A DNA stretch of 64,000 bases from Gottfriedia sp002574545 (GCA_052180195.1 CP197469.1); one strand, 5' to 3'; counted from the stretch's first letter, positions 44,946-54,278 are shown. Translations and numbers: made by a program. Notes: generated by a model from the sequence alone, not told the origin.

Positions 44946-45019
44946 TATTAAAATTACGAAATACTTCCTATACCTTTTGTCCTTATACCAATCCTTTAAT
45001 CCTACTTTTTCTAATCTTA

Positions 45020-45280
45020 TTATCGTAAGACTTCATCAAAAGCAGCTGAAACTTTTTCAAACTCTTCTTCTGTTTCTATATCATAAAACTCGCCATCTTC
45101 TTCGACTTTTAGGAAGAAAACGTCAATATCCTCTTCACTCTCTTTTTCAACTTCTTCTAGTAAACCTACTGCTATGTATTCATGACCTTCAATCGTAATT
45201 GAGCCTAGTACTTCGTAATCTTGCTCGTCCCCTTCATCATAGCTAAGTGTAAGAATTTCGCCTACTTCAATCTTTTCCAT
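45020..45280 (-). CDS. DUF1292 protein (YrzB-like), acidic
   Basis: An 86-residue, very acidic protein (many Glu/Asp, EEVEKESEEDIDVFFLKVEE) beginning MEKIEVGEILTLSYDEGDEQ, which fits DUF1292. Function unknown; such proteins are widespread in Firmicutes. GTGAGGT ribosome site. Divergent from the 97-residue gene. Confidence 0.85.
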   Translation of the reverse strand: MEKIEVGEILTLSYDEGDEQDYEVLGSITIEGHEYIAVGLLEEVEKESEEDIDVFFLKVEEDGEFYDIETEEEFEKVSAAFDEVLR

Positions 45281-45597
45281 AACTCTTTACCTCACTTATT
45301 TCAAATTCATTTTGCATAAAGACAAACCCTTATGTTCCCTTAGTGTAACAGAAAGATGCAAAACGTTAAATTGTAAACACACTTAAAGCATTTCTAAATC
45401 GTTCTACTTTTAAACCATCTATTTCTGGAGAATCAATTTTAGTAAAAAATTTTTTAAACAATTTCATGTATATTTTTACCAATGTTGTAATAAGATTTAG
45501 AACAACCAATTCTTATGTTTCTTTCAAGTTTATTAAGTTGGACAAGCTCAATGTCTTCAAATAGTAGAGAATTTCTATATTTAGGGAGGATTACTGA
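45281..45597. other. Intergenic region, divergent promoters
   Basis: 317 bases between the DUF1292 gene and the 97-residue gene. It has no open frame of note, is AT-rich and must hold two outward promoters; I could not pick out convincing -35/-10 pairs. I see no repeats or hairpins. Confidence 0.5.
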
Positions 45598-45891
45598 ATG
45601 TCAAAATTAATAACGGGTCAAGAACAAATAGTAACTAGAAAAAAATCTGTTCATTTTAAATCATTCTTTCAACGTTTTACTAAAAACCAACTAATTGATG
45701 AAACGCCATCACAAATTTTACATAATGAGTTAAGAAGTTTACAAAAACTATTAGAGCTAAAAGAAATTAATTTTATTTATGCCGATCCTGAATACATTGA
45801 TGTTGCTATTATGGAATTAGAAGCTATACGCACAAAATACAGTATTACTGTTAGACAATTAAAGGAACTACAATCTACTAGTGTTGTATGA
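45598..45891 (+). CDS. Unknown 97-residue protein
   Basis: GGGAGG six bases before the ATG and a strong terminator directly after the stop support a real gene. The protein is soluble: a basic N-terminal third (KKSVHFKSFFQRFTKN) then a helical region rich in Leu/Glu (LRSLQKLLELKEINFIYADP; MELEAIRTKYSITVRQLKEL). I do not recognise the family; a coiled-coil adaptor or regulator is possible. Confidence 0.75.
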   Translation: MSKLITGQEQIVTRKKSVHFKSFFQRFTKNQLIDETPSQILHNELRSLQKLLELKEINFIYADPEYIDVAIMELEAIRTKYSITVRQLKELQSTSVV

Positions 45892-45932
45892 AAAAAGAGA
45901 TAAATAGCTTATTAGCTATTTATCTCTTTTTT
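45891..45932. terminator. Bidirectional terminator between 97-residue gene and second nhaC
   Basis: AAAAAAGAGATAAATAGCT / AGCTATTTATCTCTTTTTT near-perfect stem with T run on both strands. Confidence 0.9.
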
Positions 45933-45944
45933 CATGTTTCCTAA

Positions 45945-47270
45945 TTATGAACTGACCTCATACTTCGTTTCATACGTCTTCACTTTTTTAAACACATTAA
46001 TGAATATCGTTAAGCATGGAAGAAGCCATAAGAATATTGCATAAGGTAAATACTCATGTAACTTCATATTAATAACTGTACTACTCATGATTGCAAGAAC
46101 ATTCCAAGGGATCATCGCTGGAAATAATAGAGTTGTATCCGCCATTAAACGAGCCAATTCTTCTTTGTTATATTTATCTGACCAATGCGTTAAAAACGAT
46201 CTTCCTGTTAAAATAATCGGCATTGTTTGGTTACCTGCTATTACACATATAATTGCGGTCGCACCAATTGTTTTCAAAGAATCAGATAACATTGAAGTTG
46301 AGGTTTGTAGCCATTTATCTAACATAGGCTGAATAATATTTAGCTCTTCTAATAACGCATTATAAATGCCTGCTACAGCAATAAACAATAACAAGCTATA
46401 CATATGACTTAGCCCACCACCAAGTCCATTAATTCCATACCAAAAAGAATTCACAATTTTACTAAAAGAAATACCATTAAACAAAGCTATTAAACTCCCA
46501 GACAAAATACTTATAACATACGAATAAATAATATTGATTCGGAATAATACAAGTGCAACTAATAAGATTGGTGGAATAAATTGTATAAATGTTATGTCCT
46601 TACTACTGACGGCTGCATGATGAGCCCCAGTAATTCCTTTGGCAAATTGCAGGTCCATTATACTAAAAAATAAGACTGTAACGAGTACAGCAGTAATTGA
46701 TGTAAAGAGCATCGCTTTACCTTGTTTTTTCACAGTTGTTTCAACAATACTAGCTAAAAGCTGATGTGCGCTTGAAAATGGTGACGTACGATCGCCAACA
46801 AATGCACCTGAAATAACCGCTCCCGCTGATATTTCCACCGGTATATGTAGTAATATAGCACTACTAATAAGAGGAATTCCTAAGGCACTTAATGTTCCAA
46901 TCGACGAACCCAAAATCATTGAAAAAATCATCGTCGTTAAAAAACAAAACACAAAAAAATGATGTGGATTTATCGCCTGTAACGTAATCGAAACCATAGA
47001 AGTTATCGTTCCCGATAAATACCAAGATGGAAGTAAAAAACTAATTAAAAATAAGATTAAAAGTACAATTTTAACTTTTCCTATCCCAAGATAGCTTAAC
47101 TTCATAATATTTCTAACTTCAGATCCTCTTTTCAAACTTAATACGATCAAAAAAATTAATCCTGGTAAAATTCCAAAAATAAGAGAGATATGTAATATGA
47201 CGGAACAAATAATTCCAGTCAATGTTACTAATATTAGGAAACTTGCCTGTTTAACTGAATATTGGTCCAT
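45945..47270 (-). CDS. NhaC family Na+/H+ antiporter, second copy
   Basis: A 441-residue membrane protein with the NhaC landmarks SGAFVGDRTSPFSSAHQLLA and ILGSSIGTLSALGIPLI. It is only distantly like the copy at 14183-15562 and has no T-box. Probable substrates are Na+ for H+ or an organic anion. The ATG at 47270 follows GAAGGCG; the earlier TTG overlaps this site. Monocistronic. Confidence 0.87.
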   Translation of the reverse strand: MDQYSVKQASFLILVTLTGIICSVILHISLIFGILPGLIFLIVLSLKRGSEVRNIMKLSYLGIGKVKIVLLILFLISFLLPSWYLSGTITSMVSITLQAINPHHFFVFCFLTTMIFSMILGSSIGTLSALGIPLISSAILLHIPVEISAGAVISGAFVGDRTSPFSSAHQLLASIVETTVKKQGKAMLFTSITAVLVTVLFFSIMDLQFAKGITGAHHAAVSSKDITFIQFIPPILLVALVLFRINIIYSYVISILSGSLIALFNGISFSKIVNSFWYGINGLGGGLSHMYSLLLFIAVAGIYNALLEELNIIQPMLDKWLQTSTSMLSDSLKTIGATAIICVIAGNQTMPIILTGRSFLTHWSDKYNKEELARLMADTTLLFPAMIPWNVLAIMSSTVINMKLHEYLPYAIFLWLLPCLTIFINVFKKVKTYETKYEVSS

Positions 47271-47370
47271 CAATGCGCCTTCTTTCAAGCAGATTTATTA
47301 CACTAAAATGATTAAATATCATTCATTCATTATATAGGCTTTCAAATAATAATACACTTAATTTTTAATT

Positions 47371-47405
47371 AAAAAGCACTACTTCACTTTGAGAAGTAAT
47401 GCATT
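47371..47405 (-). terminator. Terminator after the GNAT-like gene
   Basis: GCATTACTTC / GAAGTAGTGC stem with TTTTTAATT on the minus strand. Confidence 0.75.
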
Positions 47406-47426
47406 TGTACTAATAAATAGTTGTAT

Positions 47427-48101
47427 TTAACTGAAATGTAAATCTGTTCCATATTGTACTAATTTTAACTTTCGTGCGACTGCCTGCGATGCATAATTGT
47501 CCCATGAGGTACTATACAAAGCAGTTCGTCCTTGGCTTTGAATGTCCGCTGCCCATGCATTGGAAACGATGAGACCATACTCTTTTCCACGAAAATCCTC
47601 GAGTGTATATACGCTTGCCTCAGCAGCTTCAGCTGATTGTCTGGCACTACAGCAAATCGATACAGCTATGTCATTTTCAATAATAGCATAACAAGGTTCT
47701 TTAAATTCTAGCTCCTCAAATGTATAAGGAAAATTTGGTAATAAATATTGTTTATTTGCCTGGGTAATTTTTATTGCTTTCGATGACGCTTTGGCTACTG
47801 ATTGAAATACATAGGCAGGACCCATCCATAAACGATCTATCTGATGAGTTTTACTTAAAATCTGCATGATATTTACTATTGATATACTAGAGTTAATGTC
47901 TAAAGCTTTCTCTAATTCAATTAGCTCCTCTTTTTTAAGACACTCTGAAAACCTTTTTATATTTCCCATTTTGGTGCTTCCTAAATAAAATCGTGGTGCT
48001 TTTGTATATGGTGGTTCATTTATTTGTGTTAACTTACCAACTTCATTCTGTTTAAATAATACGTTAATATGCATTTCCATTAACTCTAACTCTGTTTTCA
48101 A
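47427..48101 (-). CDS. GNAT-like acetyltransferase, 224 residues
   Basis: Starts at TTG after AAGGGGGAG. The C-terminal half looks like a GNAT fold of the FR47-like kind: CYAIIENDIAVSICCSARQS, AEAAEASVYTLEDFRGKEYG and WDNYASQAVARKLKLVQYG. The N-terminal half is divergent. Substrate unknown. Monocistronic. The call rests on the C-terminal pattern only. Confidence 0.75.
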   Translation of the reverse strand: MKTELELMEMHINVLFKQNEVGKLTQINEPPYTKAPRFYLGSTKMGNIKRFSECLKKEELIELEKALDINSSISIVNIMQILSKTHQIDRLWMGPAYVFQSVAKASSKAIKITQANKQYLLPNFPYTFEELEFKEPCYAIIENDIAVSICCSARQSAEAAEASVYTLEDFRGKEYGLIVSNAWAADIQSQGRTALYSTSWDNYASQAVARKLKLVQYGTDLHFS

Positions 48102-48249
48102 AAGGACTCCCCCTTGCTACAAACAAATGGCCAATTCAACGGTTAAAAAATTCATCAAGCCGGTACTACCTTTATAGTAGATCAACATTTTATTGGAAAT
48201 TGATTTGGAGATTCCTACTAAATGCATCACCTACTAACATCTTTTCAAG

Positions 48250-49140
48250 TTATATTTGAAATGCCATCTCCTTAACGTAAACAGCATTTCCAGTAATTTC
48301 AATGTCATAAGTCGAATTTACTTTTTTTACATGTACTTTCACACGTCCGTCTTTCTGAATTTCAGTTCCTTGTTCAATAACTAATTCAATTGCGTCGTTA
48401 ACATCTTTTTGAATATATTTAGCATAATAAGCTCCCAAAACCCCAGAGGCAGTACCTGTTACTGGATCTTCAATCGTTCCCGAAAATGCCGAAGAAAAAT
48501 GGCGAGCATGAATATTTGCATTTGAATCGTATGTTTCTAAGCAGAAAGGATGAACAGACGCTTTTGGAATTTCGGTTAAAATACTTGGAAAAAGTAGATT
48601 ATTAGGTTTCATTTTCTCGAATGAAGATAATTTTTTTACCGGTAAAAGTAAATTCCAGGCACCTGTACTCCCATAAAGAGTTGGTAGACTTTTATCGATT
48701 TCCTCTACACTAAGACCAATCGAGGAAGCTACTTCATCAATCGAGCCTTTAAACTCTACAAATTCTGGTGTTTTTTGCTTCATCGTTATGTAGATTTCAT
48801 TATTCGAATGATGAATCTTGATTGGCAAAATCCCAGCCTTTGTTTCAATTGTTAACTCACTTGTGAACTCAAGTAACCCTCTAGTGACCAATGCATATAT
48901 GACTGCCATTGTTCCGTGACCACATAAATCCATTTCATGACCTGGTGTAAAATAACGAATTTGATAATCAGCAACTTTCGAATTTAATAAAAATGAAGTT
49001 TCATTAAATCCAACTTGTTTCGCGACATCCTGCATTTCATAATCAGTCAAAAAATCGCAATCTAAAACGACACCAGCTGGATTACCTTTATTGGGCTCTT
49101 TACTAAAAGCATCGTAATGATATACGGTAATATTTTTCAT
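48250..49140 (-). CDS. PhzF family isomerase-like protein
   Basis: A 296-residue protein of two diaminopimelate-epimerase-like halves. The signature NPAGVVLD is near residue 20, the expected catalytic glutamate is E47 in GFNETSF, and GHGTMAVIYAL follows. The second half has DPVTGTASGVLGAYY. PhzF enzymes isomerise a phenazine precursor; most homologues have unknown substrates. The ATG at 49140 follows GAGGTGAG; the upstream GTG overlaps it. Confidence 0.93.
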   Translation of the reverse strand: MKNITVYHYDAFSKEPNKGNPAGVVLDCDFLTDYEMQDVAKQVGFNETSFLLNSKVADYQIRYFTPGHEMDLCGHGTMAVIYALVTRGLLEFTSELTIETKAGILPIKIHHSNNEIYITMKQKTPEFVEFKGSIDEVASSIGLSVEEIDKSLPTLYGSTGAWNLLLPVKKLSSFEKMKPNNLLFPSILTEIPKASVHPFCLETYDSNANIHARHFSSAFSGTIEDPVTGTASGVLGAYYAKYIQKDVNDAIELVIEQGTEIQKDGRVKVHVKKVNSTYDIEITGNAVYVKEMAFQI

Positions 49141-49385
49141 TTTTCTCACCTCATTTAGTTTTTATATTTTATTCTCCACTAACTAATCAAACACGTACTA
49201 GTTTTATGAGATTGTTAGAGTAGTAATGATTATTAATTATCTAATAATTTTATATTAATAAGTAGATCAAATAAATCGTTTACATATAAAGCTTTTTTGT
49301 CGAAATTAAAAATGAATAAGAGTAAAGGCATTCTTAAGAAGAAAGTTAAATATATTCAATTATCAAAGCTTTAGGAGGATAAGAA

Positions 49386-49859
49386 ATGTCAAATTGGAAG
49401 TCTGCATTGTTTGAGTTACAAAAAACAGATATGTCCTTTTCAACATTTAAAGAAGTAAGAGCTGAACACTTAGACTTTAATAACGTAAGCTTGGCGAATT
49501 CAAAATTTACAAATGCAAATATGAGTAATCTCGTATTATATGACGTAAATTTATTTGGAACCCGAATTTCAGATGTTAATTTATCAAATACAAAAATAAC
49601 AAATGGTCATTTAAGAGACTTAGAAATTGATCATGTTCATTTAGCTGGTACTAGCTTCCGCAATATTGTCATTCCGGAAGATCTAAATCTAGACGATCCC
49701 TCTAATTCTATTAAATTTGAAAAATGCAATTTAACAAATAGTCAGTTCACGGACTGTGATTTAAGTCATGTTGAAATGAATAATTGCAATTTATCAGGAC
49801 TGAAAATTAATGGCATTTTAATCGAGGACTTGTTAAAAAGTTATAGTGAACGAAAATAA
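49386..49859 (+). CDS. Pentapeptide repeat protein
   Basis: A 157-residue protein with repeated A(N/D)LXX-type pentapeptides, for example VSLANSKFTNANMSNLVLYD and CNLTNSQFTDCDLSHVEMNN. These fold as a right-handed quadrilateral beta-helix. Some relatives mimic DNA and protect gyrase, but most have unknown roles. TAGGAGG ribosome site; terminator follows. Confidence 0.92.
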   Translation: MSNWKSALFELQKTDMSFSTFKEVRAEHLDFNNVSLANSKFTNANMSNLVLYDVNLFGTRISDVNLSNTKITNGHLRDLEIDHVHLAGTSFRNIVIPEDLNLDDPSNSIKFEKCNLTNSQFTDCDLSHVEMNNCNLSGLKINGILIEDLLKSYSERK

Positions 49860-49909
49860 TTTCTCTTATTGATTTTTTCTCATGAGTAACATATACATTT
49901 CAACATAGA

Positions 49910-49939
49910 AAAAAAGAATCTATTATCAGATTCTTTTTC
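49910..49939. terminator. Bidirectional terminator
   Basis: AAAAAGAATCT / AGATTCTTTTT stem between convergent genes. Confidence 0.85.
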
Positions 49940-49958
49940 TTATTTATATAGTCATTAC

Positions 49959-50777
49959 TTAATGGTCGTCCAGTACAACATTCCTATTTCCAGTTCCTGT
50001 TAACTGTGCTTCGAATGCGTCAATTATATGCAAAAATCGATCTGCTTCTCTAAATACATGGTCTGCTAGTAGTGGGTGAATGATACTTTTAATTCTACAA
50101 GCTTCTATTAGGTCTCTGGCTGTTTTCTTAAAGTCTCTAAGTGATTTTACTGATACTCGATTTTCATCAAGGAATTGGTCAAGGATCGGAACTGTTTCTG
50201 ATTGTGGTCTCATTGATTCTAAATCGACGGCTTGATATAAAAGTTGATCAAAATCATGGCTAAATTCCCTTGCCTGATCAACTAGTTTTCTTTCTGACGG
50301 ATCTAATAAATGTCCGATAAATTTTGCATGGTCTGCCATAATTCTTAAAAAGAACACATTTTCCTGGATAATTGCAGCAGGTAGTGGTTGGAGTTGACCA
50401 TTATTTAATTCAGTTAAGCGATTTGCAAAATAGGCTGCTTCTCGACTTGTATGGTCAACTAATAAAGGAAAGTTATTGCCAGTTATTTTACAAGTTAGGA
50501 GTAGATTAAGGATTTTCCGCTTATATGCCCAAATCATAGACGCTGCTTGGTGAACCTCATTGTTAAACTGTTTAATTTGCTGGGGATCCGTTTGAAGCGA
50601 AAATGATTGTGCTTTATTTCCAATAGCTTCAAAGATCTGGTAAAACTGATCTGCTTCCTGAATTAATTCAGTATCATCACAACTAAAGCCCAATTTAAGA
50701 AAAAGGGAATGCTCTTTCATTATTCTCGACCAAAACTGAATTTCATCTAAGGACCGTGCTATAAATGCATCCGACAA
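49959..50777 (-). CDS. DUF2935 protein
   Basis: A 272-residue all-helical protein made of two similar halves. Each has an EIQFWSRIMKEHSLFLKLGF / NVFFLRIMADHAKFIGHLLD motif (ExxFW...EH and ...DHAKF) plus later DHTSREAAYF / DHVFREADRF motifs. These Glu/His patterns suggest a di-metal hemerythrin- or ferritin-like bundle. The TTG at 50777 has AGGAGG seven bases upstream; the ATG at 50795 overlaps that site. Family function unknown. Confidence 0.88.
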   Translation of the reverse strand: MSDAFIARSLDEIQFWSRIMKEHSLFLKLGFSCDDTELIQEADQFYQIFEAIGNKAQSFSLQTDPQQIKQFNNEVHQAASMIWAYKRKILNLLLTCKITGNNFPLLVDHTSREAAYFANRLTELNNGQLQPLPAAIIQENVFFLRIMADHAKFIGHLLDPSERKLVDQAREFSHDFDQLLYQAVDLESMRPQSETVPILDQFLDENRVSVKSLRDFKKTARDLIEACRIKSIIHPLLADHVFREADRFLHIIDAFEAQLTGTGNRNVVLDDH

Positions 50778-50892
50778 TCGGACCCCTCCTAACATAATTC
50801 ATTTCACTCTCTAATATATTGATGAAAAAATGAATTATTACAGATACATCTTTATCAGTAAAGTTATCTATCAGACAACTAAAATTGAAAAA

Positions 50893-50924
50893 ATAAAAAG
50901 CATTACTTCAAAAGAAGTAATGCT
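50893..50924 (-). terminator. Terminator, minus strand
   Basis: AGCATTACTTC / GAAGTAATGCT perfect 11-bp stem followed by TTTTTATTTTTTC. It closely resembles the stem at 47371-47405. It lies after the decayed fragment and would end transcripts coming from doxX. Confidence 0.8.
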
Positions 50925-50938
50925 AGGATATAATAAAA

Positions 50939-51090
50939 TTATGATTTCAAAACATCGTGATCAACATACTGTTTCCCATCTAATTGGCTAATAACCTTAA
51001 TCGCAACTTTTACTCACACCTGCTGTAATAATGGTATGAACTTTTTTTCCTCAACCCCGCTGCCCATATAGTACTGTCATTATTATCGTC
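50939..51090 (-). pseudogene. Possible decayed gene fragment
   Basis: On the minus strand two adjoining frames give protein-like stretches: one with TIWAAGLRKKVHTIITAGV and, after a shift, VKVAIKVISQLDGKQYVDHD followed by VLKS and a stop. There is no start codon with a ribosome site. This looks like the C-terminal remnant of a lost gene next to doxX; I could not identify the parent family. Confidence 0.3.
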
Positions 51091-51124
51091 ACCTTATTAA
51101 TCCCTGCATCAATAGATTTTTAAA

Positions 51125-51499
51125 TTAATTAAATCCCGGGAAATTTGAGAGATCAGAATAATTGATCCATAAAAGTACAAACGCCATTATACCTAATAAT
51201 AATATTGTAAAAGTTTGTTTAAACGAATCTTTAACACGGATATGTGCAAGTATTCCACCAATTGCTACAACTCCTAATAATAAACCACCCGCTGGAACCC
51301 AACTTTCTTCCCAAAACCCAATAATCAATGATACTGCTCCAACCAATTCAACTAATCCAGTAATTACTCTAAACCATTGTGCTAATTTCAAATGATTAAA
51401 ACTTTCAACACTTGTTTTTGAACCAAAAACTTTACCTAACCCAGCAATTAAAAACATAAGAGCTAATAAAATTTGCAAGATAATTGATAAAATATCCAT
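51125..51499 (-). CDS. DoxX family membrane protein
   Basis: A 124-residue protein with four hydrophobic helices. The start ILQILLALMFLIAGLGKVFG and LVELVGAVSLIIGF are typical of DoxX-like proteins. Known members are associated with redox and sulfur stress; the role here is unknown. AAAGGGGTG ribosome site. Confidence 0.88.
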   Translation of the reverse strand: MDILSIILQILLALMFLIAGLGKVFGSKTSVESFNHLKLAQWFRVITGLVELVGAVSLIIGFWEESWVPAGGLLLGVVAIGGILAHIRVKDSFKQTFTILLLGIMAFVLLWINYSDLSNFPGFN

Positions 51500-51597
51500 T
51501 TTTTATCACCCCTTTACTAATATATATGCAATTGAAAAAAGCACATATTACTATAAAAGGAACGATTCAACAACAAATTTATAAATTCGTAAAACCA

Positions 51598-52380
51598 TTA
51601 TTTTAAAAGTCCAAAATGTTCCTTCGCTAATTCCCTATATCTCTTTTCATCAATATCCTCTTTCGATACTACACCGTTACTCCATTGGGTAAAAGAAGTA
51701 TTCGTTAACGTTTTATTTCCCTCATTTGTCAGTTGAGTCATTAAAGGATTTTTATTAAATGGAGATTCCTCGTGCTTTGCAATAATTGTTTGAATCTCAT
51801 TAAATTCTGACACATCTGAAATCACGTCGCGTGAATCAAATGCATATCCAATTCTCCAATCGGGATCTTTATGTTTTAGTTTTAACATCAATACATAATC
51901 CCCGAATTCTGTGTCCTCTTTTTTTATTCGAAACTCACCATTACTAGACGTTATCTTCTCACCTGTAAAGGGAACTGCTTTTAATGGAAGATTCGCTCCA
52001 AATCCTGTATCAATTAAGTATGTTTCTCCATTTTCTGTTAATAGGATAGTGACATGTGTTCTTCCAAACGTAGGATATTTTTGAGCTATCTGATCATAAA
52101 CCACTCCTCTTGCTACCCTCACTTTAAACCCATTTTCAAGAAGAAATAAATAAAGTAAAGAATTCAATTCATAACAGAGACCACCTTCATTTTTTACTAG
52201 TAATTTACTAATTAAATTTTCTTTGGTGATCTCATTCGTTTTATTTCCTATAATACAAAGATTTTCAAAAGGTATATTTTTTGCTGTTTTTTCAAGAACA
52301 TCATTTAAATTATGAAAATTAATCACTTCATTATCTTTTAATCCGATTCTTTTTCGAAACAATAAATTAAGTTCACTCAT
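51598..52380 (-). CDS. Arylamine N-acetyltransferase
   Basis: A 260-residue NAT enzyme. The Cys-His-Asp triad is visible: C69 in EGGLCYELN, H109 in GRTHVTI, D124 in YLIDTGFG. It moves acetyl from acetyl-CoA to arylamines or hydrazines. GGTAGGAGG ribosome site. Similar to B. subtilis YvcN-type NATs. Not clearly part of an operon. Confidence 0.93.
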   Translation of the reverse strand: MSELNLLFRKRIGLKDNEVINFHNLNDVLEKTAKNIPFENLCIIGNKTNEITKENLISKLLVKNEGGLCYELNSLLYLFLLENGFKVRVARGVVYDQIAQKYPTFGRTHVTILLTENGETYLIDTGFGANLPLKAVPFTGEKITSSNGEFRIKKEDTEFGDYVLMLKLKHKDPDWRIGYAFDSRDVISDVSEFNEIQTIIAKHEESPFNKNPLMTQLTNEGNKTLTNTSFTQWSNGVVSKEDIDEKRYRELAKEHFGLLK

Positions 52381-52441
52381 TACCGATTCCTCCTACCTCA
52401 TCAAACCTTTAAATTAATCATAACATTTAAGTTTATAAGCT

Positions 52442-52468
52442 AAAAAAAATAAGCTGCAAAAGCAACTT
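52442..52468 (-). terminator. Terminator of a GNAT gene
   Basis: AAGTTGC / GCAGCTT stem with eight T on the minus strand. Confidence 0.65.
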
Positions 52469-52486
52469 CATGTGGTCAAAAATCTC

Positions 52487-52903
52487 TTATAATCTTTTTT
52501 CAAAGTAATATTGATTATACCCTTTTGGATGATTCTCAATTACTCCAAATACTTTAAAACCATGCTTCTTATAAAATTTTGGTGCTTGAAAACTAAACGT
52601 ATCTACTTTAATAAGGCGACATCCATTTTCGATTGCAAATTCTTCCATTTTATTGATTAGCTGACTACCAAATCCTTCATGTCTATACTCCTCTGCCACC
52701 CATAAGAAGTCGATTGATAAATGGTGCCAATACATCCTTCCTGTAATTCCACCTACTATTTCCTCTTGATCATTTCTAACAACAAAACTTATATTTTCTG
52801 ACGGTGCTTTCCTCTCATTAAGAAGTATATTAGCATTAAATTCAATTACTTTTTTTCTAATAAAATCACTATCTTCCTGTACCCATTGTTTTACTATTTT
52901 CAT
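52487..52903 (-). CDS. GNAT family N-acetyltransferase
   Basis: A 138-residue GNAT domain: LWVAEEYRHEGFGSQLINKM holds the acetyl-CoA loop and FSFQAPKFYKKHGFKVFGVI the C-terminal beta-bulge. The ATG at 52903 follows GTGGGAG; a GTG upstream overlaps it. Substrate unknown. Confidence 0.88.
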   Translation of the reverse strand: MKIVKQWVQEDSDFIRKKVIEFNANILLNERKAPSENISFVVRNDQEEIVGGITGRMYWHHLSIDFLWVAEEYRHEGFGSQLINKMEEFAIENGCRLIKVDTFSFQAPKFYKKHGFKVFGVIENHPKGYNQYYFEKRL

Positions 52904-52981
52904 TTTTTCTCCCACTATTCTATTCGACTTAATTACTATTAAATTCTCTAAATAAACCTATAATCCTTTTTGATATTAAAA

Positions 52982-53012
52982 CAAAAAAACCTTCAAAAAT
53001 ATGAAGGTTTTA
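52982..53012 (+). terminator. Stem-loop upstream of a small membrane protein
   Basis: AAAACCTTC / GAAGGTTTT stem followed by ATTTT. It lies between divergent genes, so it does not end an obvious transcript. It may be a relic terminator or an upstream regulatory hairpin. Confidence 0.45.
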
Positions 53013-53050
53013 TTTTAATCATATGGTATAATCTTCCAAAAGGGAGTGAA

Positions 53051-53236
53051 ATGAATATGCATAATGTGTTTTTTCCTCTATTATCAATTATACCAATTTT
53101 GTTTTACTTAGCACCTTTAGTTTTTATAATTTGGTTTCTTTTAAAATTCCTTAAAATTCAACAAGAGAAGAATCAAATTCTTAAAAGTATTTCAGATAAA
53201 TTAGATCACTTTAATAATAATCATTCAGACACTTGA
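53051..53236 (+). CDS. Small single-pass membrane protein, 61 residues
   Basis: AGGGAG precedes two possible ATGs (53051 and 53057). A TATAAT box at 53028-53033 is close upstream. The protein has one long hydrophobic helix (VFFPLLSIIPILFYLAPLVF...) then a basic, Gln/Lys-rich cytosolic tail ending DHFNNNHSDT. Followed by a terminator. Unknown function. Confidence 0.65.
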   Translation: MNMHNVFFPLLSIIPILFYLAPLVFIIWFLLKFLKIQQEKNQILKSISDKLDHFNNNHSDT

Positions 53237-53266
53237 AAGAGCTTATGTCTCTTTCTTTTTTTATTT
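53233..53266 (+). terminator. Terminator of the small membrane protein gene
   Basis: GAAAGAG / CTCTTTC stem followed by TTTTTTTATTTTT. Confidence 0.82.
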
Positions 53267-53399
53267 TTGGGTCTGTTATAAAAGATTGTTGATTTTCTTA
53301 TACAAGTAAATGGCAGGTTAGTTGAACAAGAAAGGGAATACAATTTCCTTTATAGAATATAGTTTTTGATTAATAATCATTACATAAGGCGGGAATTAA

Positions 53400-53900
53400 A
53401 TGAACATTAGAAAGATCAAACTAGATGATGCAGAAAACTTTGTAGAACTAATTAAAGAAGTTGAAAAACAGGCTGATTTCATGCTTTATGGGGCTGGAGA
53501 AAGAAATATAACGGGCGAGAAACAACGTAAACAGTTAGAAGTTATTGAGAAATCACCTACTTCAACTATATTTGTTGCTGAAGATACTTCTGGAATATTA
53601 GTCGGGTATGCGTTTGCGATTGGAAATAGTGCTCCAAGAAAAAAACACTCAGTCTACCTTGCAATTGGAATCTTAGAAGAATACACAGGTAAAGGTATTG
53701 GTACTAAATTATTTCAAAGCATAGAGGAATGGGCAATTAATCTGGACATTTCCAGATTGGAACTAACCGTTGTAAAGCAAAATGAAGCAGGTGTAGGCTT
53801 ATACAAAAAGATGGGTTATGAAATAGAAGGAACAAAAAGAAATTCCTTAATAATAGATGATAAAAGCTTTGATGAGTATTATATGGCTAAATTATTATAA
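53400..53900 (+). CDS. GNAT family N-acetyltransferase
   Basis: A 166-residue GNAT of the RimI/YhhY-like kind: LAIGILEEYTGKGIGTKLFQ carries the acetyl-CoA loop (GKGIGT), and QNEAGVGLYKKMGYEIEGTK the typical C-terminus. AAGGCGGG ribosome site. Substrate unknown. Confidence 0.9.
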   Translation: MNIRKIKLDDAENFVELIKEVEKQADFMLYGAGERNITGEKQRKQLEVIEKSPTSTIFVAEDTSGILVGYAFAIGNSAPRKKHSVYLAIGILEEYTGKGIGTKLFQSIEEWAINLDISRLELTVVKQNEAGVGLYKKMGYEIEGTKRNSLIIDDKSFDEYYMAKLL

Positions 53901-54001
53901 TGAGTTCTTATGCAACTAAAGCAGTGCGTTAGTTCAATAGCATGGCTAAAATAGTTATAAAATTTATTAGTGTATTACATCTAGAAACTGAGGATAACGC
54001 A

Positions 54002-54278
54002 ATGTATGAATTCGAACATGAGATAAAGAGAAAAGAAAAAATATTTAAGACGTACGTAATTTTATTTAGTGTTAGTGCATTAATAAATTTAGTTTTATTT
54101 TTTATGGATAGAGAACTTCTTCGTGGAACAAGTAATCTTTTAATCTATTTCATTGTTATGAGGCTTTGGTTTACGTAAAAAAGCCTGGGCTGTATGGATA
54201 ATAAAGTTCATGGTCTGGTTACATATTATTTACTTCATTATTATTATAATAGCTAAGGCAATTGAATTAATGAATTAA
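54002..54278 (+). pseudogene. Small membrane protein gene broken by a frameshift
   Basis: The ATG at 54002 follows GAGGAT. The frame runs to a stop at 54176-54178, giving MYEFEHEIKRKEKIFKTYVI and a hydrophobic helix. In the next frame the coding sense continues without a gap from 54162 (GFGLRKKAWAVWIIKFMVWL...) to a stop at 54276-54278. A single extra base near 54158-54163 would explain this. Restored, it is a protein of about 90 residues with two or three membrane helices. It may be a true pseudogene or a sequencing error. Confidence 0.6.
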
